Origin: JBNLBT01 sp050303435
GTDB taxonomy: Bacteria; Pseudomonadota; Gammaproteobacteria; Xanthomonadales; Marinicellaceae
Assembly (NCBI GenBank): GCA_050303435.1
Contig: JBNLBT010000050.1
Span: forward strand, 1 to 22,930
Direction of reading: 5' to 3'
DNA length: 22,930 nt
The notes beneath the pieces were generated by a model, which was not told the DNA's origin, did not search any database, and saw nothing but the letters and a program-made list of their open reading frames with translations. Made by a program: the position numbers and the translations under genes. Below, piece by piece: positions 15,026 through 21,917 of the stretch; position 1 is the first letter of the stretch, and each line of letters starts with the position of its first letter.

Positions 15026-15118
15026 GGAGATGTCATTTGACATCACACGCAGCGGGCATCGCCAGGCGGTGATGCCCGGCTGTGGTTGCCAGGGCGGGCG
15101 ACACACACACACTGAATG
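15026..15118 (+). repeat. Structured intergenic repeat, copy B (upstream of hydrolase copy 2)
   Basis: This is the second copy of the element at 12649-12741. The palindrome reads GATGTCA-TT-TGACATC (15029-15044); only a central spacer base differs from copy A. The main hairpin spans 15053-15078 (11 bp with one G-U pair). The second hairpin, GTTGCC (15085-15090) with GGCGAC (15097-15102), replaces a pair of copy A by a G-U wobble, so pairing is kept. It ends 116 bp before the hydrolase ATG. Confidence 0.8.
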
Positions 15119-15150
15119 GCCTCGTTGAAAGTCACATTGAATACGGATGC

Positions 15151-15170
15151 CGCCGCATCGCGCCGCATCG
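15151..15170. repeat. Tandem 10-bp repeat
   Basis: CGCCGCATCG occurs twice in direct succession, 65 bp upstream of hydrolase copy 2. It has no counterpart upstream of copy 1. Confidence 0.6.
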
Positions 15171-15234
15171 CGGTGGTTCTTTGGTCTGAATTCGGGGCAT
15201 CAGAATCAACAACCATGAGTTAAAGAGAGTATTT

Positions 15235-16179
15235 ATGAAAGAGAAGATGAGACCGCTTTATGCGGTGGTTTTTCTGTGTATGCTGCTGGGTTTCGACGCC
15301 GCGGCCGCCAACCGCTTCGGCGTGGCCTTTGTGCACGGAACGGGCAGTTATTCACACAACACCGCGCGCGATTTCTGGACCTGGGAAAACATTGAATCGA
15401 TGAAAAGCGCGTTGCCCAACGTCAACTACTACGACATCATTCACTGCGATTTCGATCAGTACATGTGGCACATCAATGCCGGGGGCTGTCTGGCACGTCA
15501 GGTCGGTGCGTTTCAACGCCGGCACAATCTGGACCACATCATGCTGGTGACCCACTCCAACGGCGGCAACGTGGCCCGCTGGGTGTTGTCCAACCGCGAC
15601 TACAGCGACGATTATTACCCGAATTTCAGCAAAGTGCGCTACATGGTGAACATTGCGCCCACCTCAAAAGGCACACCGTTGGCCACCGCTGTGCGCAACG
15701 GCCACTCATTTGAACAAACCCTCGGGTGGCTGCTGGGCTACGACAGCCCGGCCGTGGATCAACAGCAAACGCACCGCATGCGTTACTACAATGAACAGTA
15801 CCTGAGAGGCACCGACGGCCGCCCGGCATTGAGCACGTTCACTTATAACATCTCTGGTTCCGATGTGGACGCGTCGCTGGTGGACTACGAATGGATCCTG
15901 TTCCCCCTGATTGGCTACCCGGTGCCGGATTCCAGCCCCCTGTGCGGCGGCTACAACCTGAATCTGGGCCTGAGCATCACGCGCGCCTGGCTGGACAACT
16001 GTTCCGATGGATTCGTTAACTGTTCATCGCAGGAAGCCGTGGGTTATGCCCACCGCGATTACACCTTCACCGACAGGGATGAGCCGCTGAGCCACAACCA
16101 GTCAAGGCGCAAGTGCTTTGGCGTGGATCGCCGCGTCAAGGCGTTCATCCGCGATTTTGTTGCCTGGTTTGATTTCTGA
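15235..16179 (+). CDS. Secreted alpha/beta hydrolase (lipase-like), cassette copy 2
   Basis: The product is 314 residues and paralogous to the gene at 12870. The signal peptide (to about residue 23, ending in DAAAA) leads into RFGVAFVHGTGSY. The elbow is VTHSNGGNV with Ser108. Asp258 (CSDGF) and His287 (PLSHNQSRRKCFG) match the other copy, as do TWENI, GTPLA, LGWLLGY and QQQTHRMR. It is about 20 residues longer; an insertion before the CGGYNLNLGL block (around PLIGYPVPDSSPL) explains most of this. The start ATG at 15235 follows AAAGAGAG. The partner gene begins 17 bp after the stop. Substrate unknown; divergence between copies may mean different substrates. Confidence 0.85.
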   Translation: MKEKMRPLYAVVFLCMLLGFDAAAANRFGVAFVHGTGSYSHNTARDFWTWENIESMKSALPNVNYYDIIHCDFDQYMWHINAGGCLARQVGAFQRRHNLDHIMLVTHSNGGNVARWVLSNRDYSDDYYPNFSKVRYMVNIAPTSKGTPLATAVRNGHSFEQTLGWLLGYDSPAVDQQQTHRMRYYNEQYLRGTDGRPALSTFTYNISGSDVDASLVDYEWILFPLIGYPVPDSSPLCGGYNLNLGLSITRAWLDNCSDGFVNCSSQEAVGYAHRDYTFTDRDEPLSHNQSRRKCFGVDRRVKAFIRDFVAWFDF

Positions 16180-16196
16180 GAGATGGGAGAGAAAAA

Positions 16197-17414
16197 ATGA
16201 AAAACAAAGTATATACAGGACTGATCTGCGCGCTGCTGACGCAAGGCGCGCTGGCTGAATCGGTGCGCTGGAGTGAAGCGCCCAAGTCGCAAGAAATCTC
16301 CGCGCTGGCAGAAAAAAACGCCCCGTTGGCGGCCACTTCACGCAAAGCCATGTCGTTCAGTGAACCGCTGGAAGCCGATCGTGAATTGCGCTTTGACAAC
16401 AGCGGACACACCGAGTCGTCGAAACATTTTTACCTGGACACCACAGCCGGTCAATTGAGCAAAGGACTGGATCTGCCGCTGACCGACGGTCAGGCAGTGA
16501 TTCGCATCAGCCCCTTGCTGCGCGGTGAGCACCCGAACATCGCGCGCGATTCGGTGGAGTTGCAACAACGCGGGCAACGCGTGTCTGTGGGCACCTTTGT
16601 CAACCAGGAAGAGCTGGATAAGGTGGGCATGAAAATGCACGAATCCACCTTTGCCATGCAGGTCAACACCGGCATCGGTGCATTGAAGCTGAAGGTCAAT
16701 GGCCTTAAGGGCGATGCACCTTACGTGGTCAGTGTGCAGGAGAAATTCAGTGACTACGTGCTGGATTTGTCGACCACAGAACGGGTGGTGGCTTCCGGTG
16801 GCGAATTGCGTGTTGATGCCGCTTTGCTGGCGCAGGGCGAGCCGCGGCCTGTGAATTTGGCCGGCTACGTGACAGCACCAGGCGGTGAAAAAGTGGCCGA
16901 GCTGAAATTTGCAGCCAACGCAGATGGGCGCTACACCGGCCGCGCACAGGTGGGACAGGGGCGCTCCCTGGCCAACGGCATTTGGACCGTTTATGTGGTC
17001 GGCACGGCCGAAGTGGACGGCGTGAAAGTCACCCGCGACAACAGCAATTCGTTTGCGGTGGCTGTGCCAACGGCGCAATTCAACGGTCAATTGACCCTGC
17101 TGGACAACAGCGTCAGCCTGGGCATTGATGTGGCCCAGGCCGGGCGCTACAGCGTGCGCGGCGTGTTGACCGGATTGGACAGCGAAGGCGTGCGCAGGCC
17201 GCTGGCGCATCTGTCTTCCGCCGATTGGCTTGAGGTGGGATCCGCCGGCATCTCCGTGCCGCTGGATGGCTTGCAGATCGCAGAATCCGGTTTGCAACCG
17301 CCGTATCAGATCAAGGGATTGCATTTGTTGAATCTGACATTGTTGGCGCCCGTGCAGCAGCTGCAAGAAGGGCTGTTGATCAGCGAGGCACCGGCCATTG
17401 CGAAAACGCCCTGA
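16197..17414 (+). CDS. Secreted beta-rich partner protein, cassette copy 2 (DUF4785-like?)
   Basis: The product is 405 residues with a GGGAGAG ribosome binding site and a 20-residue signal peptide (ending GALA). It matches the copy at 13766 along its length: SGHTESSKHFYLD with EGYTDSSRQYWLD, GLDLPLTDGQAVIRISPLL with GIDLPVTHESAVVRISPLL, IGALKLKVNG with GVLKVKVNG, and NGIWTVYVVGTAEVDG with DGLWGIHTFAQSEVNG. No enzymatic motif and no cysteine-rich region is seen. The gene closes the cassette and is followed by a strong terminator. The role is inferred only from pairing with the hydrolase. Confidence 0.75.
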   Translation: MKNKVYTGLICALLTQGALAESVRWSEAPKSQEISALAEKNAPLAATSRKAMSFSEPLEADRELRFDNSGHTESSKHFYLDTTAGQLSKGLDLPLTDGQAVIRISPLLRGEHPNIARDSVELQQRGQRVSVGTFVNQEELDKVGMKMHESTFAMQVNTGIGALKLKVNGLKGDAPYVVSVQEKFSDYVLDLSTTERVVASGGELRVDAALLAQGEPRPVNLAGYVTAPGGEKVAELKFAANADGRYTGRAQVGQGRSLANGIWTVYVVGTAEVDGVKVTRDNSNSFAVAVPTAQFNGQLTLLDNSVSLGIDVAQAGRYSVRGVLTGLDSEGVRRPLAHLSSADWLEVGSAGISVPLDGLQIAESGLQPPYQIKGLHLLNLTLLAPVQQLQEGLLISEAPAIAKTP

Positions 17415-17430
17415 GTGGGCTCAAGGCATG

Positions 17431-17467
17431 AAAAAAACCGCTGCCATTGCGTGCAGCGGTTTTTTTT
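17431..17467 (+). terminator. Rho-independent terminator after cassette copy 2
   Basis: An A-run plus ACCGCTGC and GCAGCGGT arms, loop CATTGCGT, then a T-run to 17467. The A-run and T-run make it usable in both directions, though no minus-strand gene ends here. Confidence 0.92.
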
Positions 17468-17486
17468 GTCTTGCATGAAATAATGG

Positions 17487-17516
17487 TTACCCTTGCAACC
17501 ATTTCTGCGCTATACT
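17487..17516 (+). promoter_or_regulatory. Candidate sigma-70 promoter
   Basis: TATACT (17511-17516) is a good -10. TTACCC (17487-17492) lies 18 bp upstream as a weak -35, inside an inverted repeat TGGTT-N8-AACCA (17484-17501) that could be an operator. It would start transcription about 440 bp before the downstream gene. Confidence 0.4.
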
Positions 17517-17521
17517 TTCAA

Positions 17522-17541
17522 ACGTCTGGATGTTTGGACAT
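17522..17541. promoter_or_regulatory. Element related to 12429-12448, at a possible transcription start
   Basis: ACGTCT-N8-GGACAT matches ACGTCC-N8-GGACGT at 12429-12448 in 14 of 20 positions, and all six differences are transitions. It starts 5 bp after the TATACT -10. Inside it GATGT-TTGG-ACATC (17529-17542) is a perfect short inverted repeat. Confidence 0.4.
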
Positions 17542-17681
17542 CTGTAACGGTTTTGCCGGTGTAAAGTCCCCCTTGATCCGCGCAAAAACGCGCGCCCATC
17601 CGTCGGGTGCCACAACGATGCATGTTCCAGAACACGGGCAGTTGGTCAGGCTGGATGCAACACTGGACCAAGCTGTTTTGC

Positions 17682-17737
17682 AAGGCAAAAAGATTGGAGT
17701 CCCCCTTCTCCTCCCCCCCGGTCTTTTTGCCTTTTTT
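17682..17737 (+). terminator. Terminator-like hairpin with long C-rich loop
   Basis: AAGGCAAAAAGA (17682-17693) pairs exactly with TCTTTTTGCCTT (17722-17733) and is followed by further Ts. The 28-nt loop is C-rich and can form an inner GGAG/CTCC pair. The long loop is unusual for a simple terminator. Confidence 0.55.
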
Positions 17738-17963
17738 ACTGGCTTCTTTTCTGTTTCTCATACACATTGACCCCATCAAATCATCTGTGACCCGGTTCAC
17801 ATCGCGCGCATTGGCGTGCCCGGGTTCTGCAAAACAGTTCTCATTTCAGCACATGGGTGCGTTTTATCAGGTCAGAAAATTTTTGCTCACTGCGTACCTT
17901 TCAACAAGGGCGCGGCGCATGATTCAATGCCGCGGGAATTTAAGCAGTGACAGGAGAAGTGTT

Positions 17964-19439
17964 ATGAAACAGGGGATATGGTTGGTATTGATGGTGATTT
18001 CAACGTCGTTGGTGGCGGCACCGCGCATGACTGGATTTGATCCACAGCGGCACGGTTTTCAATTCGTCAACGACTTTCAAAACGATTTTATCAGTGAATT
18101 GGACATCCGCACCGGTGGTTTGTGCGGTGGCATGGTGTACACCGCGCTGGACTATTATCTGGCCGGCAAAGCGGTGCCACGGCAGGATTTCCGGCCGGCG
18201 GTGCACACGCCGCTGCACGATTACATGTACGACCGCCAGGTGCACTCCATCGCCGACAACGTCGACAAATGGACCGAGCTTGGATTCAATCCGCTCGGCG
18301 CCCGCAACGGTGAATTTTTTAACTGGGGCCTGCAGGGATTCAACGGCGGCCGTTTACAGGAATTGCGCGAATCAATTGACCGCAACCGGCCGGTGCCGCT
18401 GGGTTTGTGGCACTACGAAGGATTCAGGGGCGGTGAACACCAGGTGCTGGCCATCGGTTACGACATGGGCCGCTATCAAGGCCGTCTGGGTGATTACCAG
18501 GGGGATTTCAAAATCTTTGTCTACGATCCGAATCACCCCGGTGTGACCAAAACATTGAGTGTCGACACCAGCAGCCATTCGTATTATTACGCCGATGGCA
18601 ATGAGCGCTGGCTGACGTATTTTGTTGACCGCAAATACCGCGCCAAAACACCGCCCAACGTGGCCAGCCCGGCGCGCGCCAACAACGGCAAAATGCGCCG
18701 ATTGCGTTTGACCATTGGCACCGGCAGCGACGATTTGCGCGGTGGCAACGACAACCTCGATGTGGAGGTGGTGTTCAGCGACAACAGCAAAAAACTGCTG
18801 CGCAACGTCAACGGGTCGCGCCGCTGGATCGGCAATTACCAGCAGACCGTTGAACAGGACCTGGGTCGTGAAATTGATCCTTCAATGATACGTCGGGTGG
18901 TGCTGCGCACGCATTTTTCCGGTGGCTTCAATTCCGACAACTGGAACATGAATTTCCTGCGCATCGATGGCATTGTCAATGGCGCTGCGCACAAACTGTA
19001 TGAGCGTTACGATGAAGGGCGCACCATTCAGCGCTTCACCGGCGAGGTGCACGAATTTGTGGCGCCCATCAATGACACCGTGGTGATGCCGAATCTGCCG
19101 ATCACCGTCAACAAACCCATTGTGATTGCTGGCAATGCCTGTCATCAGGCCGCGCAGGGCAAAGTGGCCTGGGATTATCAGGGCAGCACACAGTGGGCGC
19201 AGGGCAATCTGGATAAACTGTGCGCCTTCAACAATCGCACTGCGGAGCCGGCCAAGTGTTTCCAGACCGTCATGCACGGGGGCGTGGACTGGGGCGGTGG
19301 CACCCGCTGGCAGTGGGGCAATGCCCTGAAGCTGTGTGCCGGGACACAGAATGCGGCGCAGACGGTGAACTGCTTTAAACAGAAGCGTGGCCAGGGTCAA
19401 GGCTGGTCGGATGCCATTGAACAATGCCGACGTCGCTAG
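17964..19439 (+). CDS. Exported papain-like cysteine-protease-type protein with C-terminal Trp/Cys repeats
   Basis: The product is 491 residues from the ATG at 17964, chosen for its AGGAGAAG ribosome binding site and signal peptide (about 1-19, ending SLVAA). Residues 20-230 look like a papain-fold domain: Cys54 in GGLCGGMVYTALDYY, His159 in GGEHQVLAIGYD and Asp188/Asn190 in VYDPNHPG are candidate catalytic residues. Residues of about 240-360 form a PLAT-like beta region (LRLTIGTGSDDLRGGNDNLD, then WNMNFLRIDGI). The last 100 residues hold two and a half repeats with spaced Cys and Trp, such as WGNALKLCAG, VNCFKQK and WAQGNLDKLC, probably disulfide-bonded. It may be a secreted protease or transglutaminase-like enzyme with a binding tail; activity is not proven by sequence. 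Confidence 0.75.
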   Translation: MKQGIWLVLMVISTSLVAAPRMTGFDPQRHGFQFVNDFQNDFISELDIRTGGLCGGMVYTALDYYLAGKAVPRQDFRPAVHTPLHDYMYDRQVHSIADNVDKWTELGFNPLGARNGEFFNWGLQGFNGGRLQELRESIDRNRPVPLGLWHYEGFRGGEHQVLAIGYDMGRYQGRLGDYQGDFKIFVYDPNHPGVTKTLSVDTSSHSYYYADGNERWLTYFVDRKYRAKTPPNVASPARANNGKMRRLRLTIGTGSDDLRGGNDNLDVEVVFSDNSKKLLRNVNGSRRWIGNYQQTVEQDLGREIDPSMIRRVVLRTHFSGGFNSDNWNMNFLRIDGIVNGAAHKLYERYDEGRTIQRFTGEVHEFVAPINDTVVMPNLPITVNKPIVIAGNACHQAAQGKVAWDYQGSTQWAQGNLDKLCAFNNRTAEPAKCFQTVMHGGVDWGGGTRWQWGNALKLCAGTQNAAQTVNCFKQKRGQGQGWSDAIEQCRRR

Positions 19440-19481
19440 ATGAGAACCGGTACCGGTCGCAGCGTCTGAGGGGGCATGGTT

Positions 19482-19518
19482 AAAAAAAACCGCGGGCCGG
19501 ACGCCCGCGGTTTTTTTT
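19482..19518. terminator. Bidirectional Rho-independent terminator
   Basis: CCGCGGGC and GCCCGCGG form a perfect 8-bp stem with loop CGGAC, flanked by an A-run (19482-19489) and a T-run (19511-19518). It lies between two convergent genes ending at 19439 and 19547 and can serve both. Confidence 0.93.
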
Positions 19519-19546
19519 CAGGTCCGCATCCAATCGGCAGATGAGA

Positions 19547-21001
19547 TCAACCACCCAGAGCGTCGGCCCACAGCAGGTCGGTGTCGATGCGGGCTTCCAC
19601 GGAACCGGCATCGCAGCGGTCATCGCCGTCGCCGTCGCCGTCCAGTGGTCGGGTGTTGTTGAACACGTCCTGGGTCATGGCCGCGCCGTTGTACTGGGTG
19701 CAGAACATCTCAGCGATGCGATCGACGGCCCATGAGTCCTGCGTGGGTTTGAACCCGGAATGGCCGTTTGGGCCCATCACCAGACCGCTCAATTGGGGGT
19801 CGGACTCGATGTCGGAACTGATTGAGAACGGGCAGCTGTCATCGTCCATGACGTTGCCGCCGCCGGAAGAATAACCGCCCAGAGAGCCGCTGCAATTGGT
19901 TTCACCCGCGTTGGGGTGGGCGATGACGTTGCGGGTGATCGCACCGAAGCCGCCGAGGGCGTAAAAATTGGCGCCGCTTAAAGACGCGCTGTTGTGCACC
20001 AGGGTGGAGGCCGCCAGATGTATTTGCACGCCAACACTCAACACCGCGCCACCGCGCGCGGCGGCGTTGAAGCCAAAGGTGTTGTTGTACAGGTGCACCG
20101 TGGCCGGGCTGTACAGACCCAAAGCACCGCCGTCATCGGCGGCCTGATTGTGCAGAAAGGTGTTCTGGTTGAGGATAAACAATTGATCGACGTTGAAGCC
20201 ACGCAGATCCAGCGCGCCGCCGTGGTCTTCCGAAGCGTTGCCGATGAACTGGTTTTTATTGAATTCATAGGTGAAGGTGGAAGAGTCCTGCACAAACACA
20301 GCGCCGCCGTTGGCGGTGCTGCCGGTGTTCTCAGCGATGTTGTTGCGAAAGCTGTTGAGGCTGAAACTGGCGTCACCGCTGGCCGCCGTCAGCGCCACAA
20401 CGGCGCCGCCCAGACGCGCGCGGTTGTCGATGAACTCATTGCGCAGGATTTGAATCTGATCCGCCTGGGTGTCGTCCAGTGCCAGGGCGCCGCCACTGCC
20501 GGCGCGGTTGTCCTCAAACAGGCAGTCGGCCACATGGATGGTGCCAAAATCAACGCCGCCGCGTTGCATCAACACCGCGCCGCCCGGTGCTGTGCCGGCG
20601 CGGCCGCCGGTGAAATGCAGCCGCTTCAATTCATAATCGTGGCTGTTGCTTGAAGTCGGTTGAATGAACAGGTGACGCGATTGCGCAGCAGCGCGCAACT
20701 CCACCCGCGACGATCCACCCAGCGGCGGAGAGATGGACACCGCGCCGGTGAGGATCAATTCGTCGCTCAATTGAATGGGGCCGGCGACGTTGATGATGAT
20801 GAAATCGGTGACAGCGGCGCTGCCGGCGGTGCAGTCGTCCACCGCGACGTTGCTGTTGGCCGCGGCGATGGCGTCGCGCAGGTCGCAGCCGCCGTCGCCA
20901 CCGGTTTGTAAATCGTCGGCGCGATTCACAGAGATGATGGCCGCCTGCGCACTGATTGCGCAGCCCAGAATCAGTGACATGCCCCAAATCCTTCTTTTCA
21001 T
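19547..21001 (-). CDS. Exported right-handed beta-helix protein (choice-of-anchor Q type)
   Basis: From the ATG at 21001 the product is 484 residues. The start was chosen because the signal peptide MKRRIWGMSLILGCAISAQA then begins at residue 1. The mature part has the INVNRADD-like opening (ISVNRADDLQTGGDGGCDLRDA) and many beta-helix rungs with GGA motifs: GGAVLMQRG, GGALALDD, GGAVVALT, GGAVFVQD, GGALDLRG, GGALGLYS, GGAVLSVG. These match polymorphic outer-membrane-protein and choice-of-anchor Q families, known as surface or adhesive proteins. A calcium-loop-like DGDGDGDD and RCDAGSVE close the helix. The end, DLLWADALGG, looks like a degenerate form of the tail on three other proteins here. 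It is divergent from a second beta-helix gene. Confidence 0.87.
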   Translation of the reverse strand: MKRRIWGMSLILGCAISAQAAIISVNRADDLQTGGDGGCDLRDAIAAANSNVAVDDCTAGSAAVTDFIIINVAGPIQLSDELILTGAVSISPPLGGSSRVELRAAAQSRHLFIQPTSSNSHDYELKRLHFTGGRAGTAPGGAVLMQRGGVDFGTIHVADCLFEDNRAGSGGALALDDTQADQIQILRNEFIDNRARLGGAVVALTAASGDASFSLNSFRNNIAENTGSTANGGAVFVQDSSTFTYEFNKNQFIGNASEDHGGALDLRGFNVDQLFILNQNTFLHNQAADDGGALGLYSPATVHLYNNTFGFNAAARGGAVLSVGVQIHLAASTLVHNSASLSGANFYALGGFGAITRNVIAHPNAGETNCSGSLGGYSSGGGNVMDDDSCPFSISSDIESDPQLSGLVMGPNGHSGFKPTQDSWAVDRIAEMFCTQYNGAAMTQDVFNNTRPLDGDGDGDDRCDAGSVEARIDTDLLWADALGG

Positions 21002-21050
21002 GATGATACCCCGGTTAAAACCTCTGCTTACAATCGGGCCGGCCATTTGC

Positions 21051-21072
21051 GACATTTCATTTAAAAAATGTC
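21051..21072. promoter_or_regulatory. Inverted repeat in the divergent beta-helix intergenic region
   Basis: GACATTT (21051-21057) and AAATGTC (21066-21072) are perfect inverted arms around 8 bp, 50 bp upstream of the minus-strand beta-helix gene and 130 bp upstream of the plus-strand one. It could be a shared operator. Confidence 0.35.
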
Positions 21073-21147
21073 ACTGCGCAGATCACGTGTTTTTTTTCCT
21101 CGGTGATGTCAGGAAATTTCAGAGCAATGCGAAGTTAAGGGTTGACT

Positions 21148-21167
21148 CGCCCGGTTCACTGCGGGCG
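21148..21167 (+). other. GC hairpin in the 5' region of the plus-strand beta-helix gene
   Basis: CGCCCG (21148-21153) and CGGGCG (21162-21167) form a 6-bp stem with an 8-nt loop, ending 34 bp before the ATG at 21202. If transcribed it would sit in the mRNA leader. Confidence 0.35.
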
Positions 21168-21201
21168 CATTGGGATATTTCATCAACCACAGGAGGATAC
21201 C

Positions 21202-21906
21202 ATGAAGAGATTTCCATTGTTTTTGATCGCAGCGTTGTTGGCTGCTGCACCGATTTCACAGGCCGACGACGGCGTCATTCCAATCAATCAGGTGTGCGCA
21301 GGATTCGGCTGCATGAACGGCGATTCGGGTGGCTTTCCGGTCACCATCAATCTGCCCGGCAGCTATCAGCTGACCTCCAATCTGGAAAGTTCATCGAACA
21401 CCGTTGACGTGATCAACATCACCGCCGACAACGTGACCCTGGATTTGAACGGTTTTGCCATCATCGGTCCGCGCAGCTGCACCGGCGACAATACTTCGCT
21501 GAACTGCAGCAATTCCGGCATGACGGCGATCGGCATTGAAGCCGTGGGTCGCAAGAATCTGGTCATCCGCAACGGCAGCGTGACCGGCTTTGACACCGGC
21601 GTCAGCCTGAGTTCACTGAACTCGCGCGGCAACCGCGTTGAATACATCACCGCCGACCAGAATGAATTTGGCATCGTGGTGATCAACGGCGTGGCCGATC
21701 ACTGCGTGGCCAACCGCAACCTGGACAGCGGTTTTTCCAATGGCCTGTTGGGCAATCTGGTGGTGCGCGACAGCTACGCCCGCGGCAACGGCAATTTCAG
21801 CGCCATCGCGGTGGCCTGCAGCAACGTGTATTTCACCAACAACGGCAGCGACAACTGCGGCATCTACACCAACGGCAGCGTGTGCAGCGGCTCGCTGTGT
21901 CCGTGA
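21202..21906 (+). CDS. Exported beta-helix protein (pectate-lyase/NosD-like fold)
   Basis: The product is 234 residues from the ATG at 21202, which has a consensus AGGAGG site 5 nt upstream; an in-frame ATG at 21142 lacks one and would bury the signal peptide. The signal peptide is MKRFPLFLIAALLAAAPISQA. Rungs of a right-handed beta-helix follow: GSYQLTSNLE, VDVINITADNVTLDLNGFAI, NLVIRNGSVTGFDTGVSL, NRVEYITADQNEFGIVV and NLVVRDSYARGNGNF. Cysteines near both ends (VCAGFGC, NCGIYTNGSVCSGSLC) probably cap the helix by disulfides. No catalytic Asp/Lys set of a lyase can be assigned, so it may bind rather than cleave polysaccharide. The next gene starts 11 bp downstream, so the two are likely an operon. 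Confidence 0.82.
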   Translation: MKRFPLFLIAALLAAAPISQADDGVIPINQVCAGFGCMNGDSGGFPVTINLPGSYQLTSNLESSSNTVDVINITADNVTLDLNGFAIIGPRSCTGDNTSLNCSNSGMTAIGIEAVGRKNLVIRNGSVTGFDTGVSLSSLNSRGNRVEYITADQNEFGIVVINGVADHCVANRNLDSGFSNGLLGNLVVRDSYARGNGNFSAIAVACSNVYFTNNGSDNCGIYTNGSVCSGSLCP

Positions 21907-21917
21907 GGGGGTGGGGC

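Larger units (their letters stand above)
17522..17737 (+). ncRNA. Candidate small RNA or terminated leader of about 200 nt
   Basis: A transcript from the promoter at 17487-17516 would meet a hairpin with T-run at 17682-17737, giving an RNA of roughly 200 nt with no convincing open frame. It may be a free small RNA or a conditionally terminated 5' leader for the gene at 17964. The 5' end is only inferred from the promoter call. Confidence 0.35.
17470..17963. other. Long non-coding leader upstream of the cysteine-protease-like gene
   Basis: These 494 bp contain a candidate promoter (17487-17516), a 20-bp element related to the one at 12429, a hairpin with T-run (17682-17737) and, just before the next gene, an imperfect hairpin near 17910-17936. 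An open frame through this region continues into the downstream gene, but it has no ribosome binding site and would put the signal peptide internally, so I treat the stretch as non-coding. Confidence 0.55.

Noticed and set aside
12649..15118. The duplicated 93-bp segments as insertion-sequence ends or a CRISPR unit
   Set aside because: They are direct repeats, no transposase gene lies between them and there are only two. The interval is one copy of the hydrolase cassette, so gene duplication explains them.
17607..17963. N-terminal extension of the protease-like protein by 119 residues
   Set aside because: It has no ribosome binding site, crosses a terminator-like hairpin and would place a clear signal peptide in the middle of the protein. 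The ATG at 17964 has a good site.
19446..19457. 12-bp palindrome ACCGGTACCGGT
   Set aside because: It lies between a stop codon and a strong terminator with no promoter nearby. It is probably chance.
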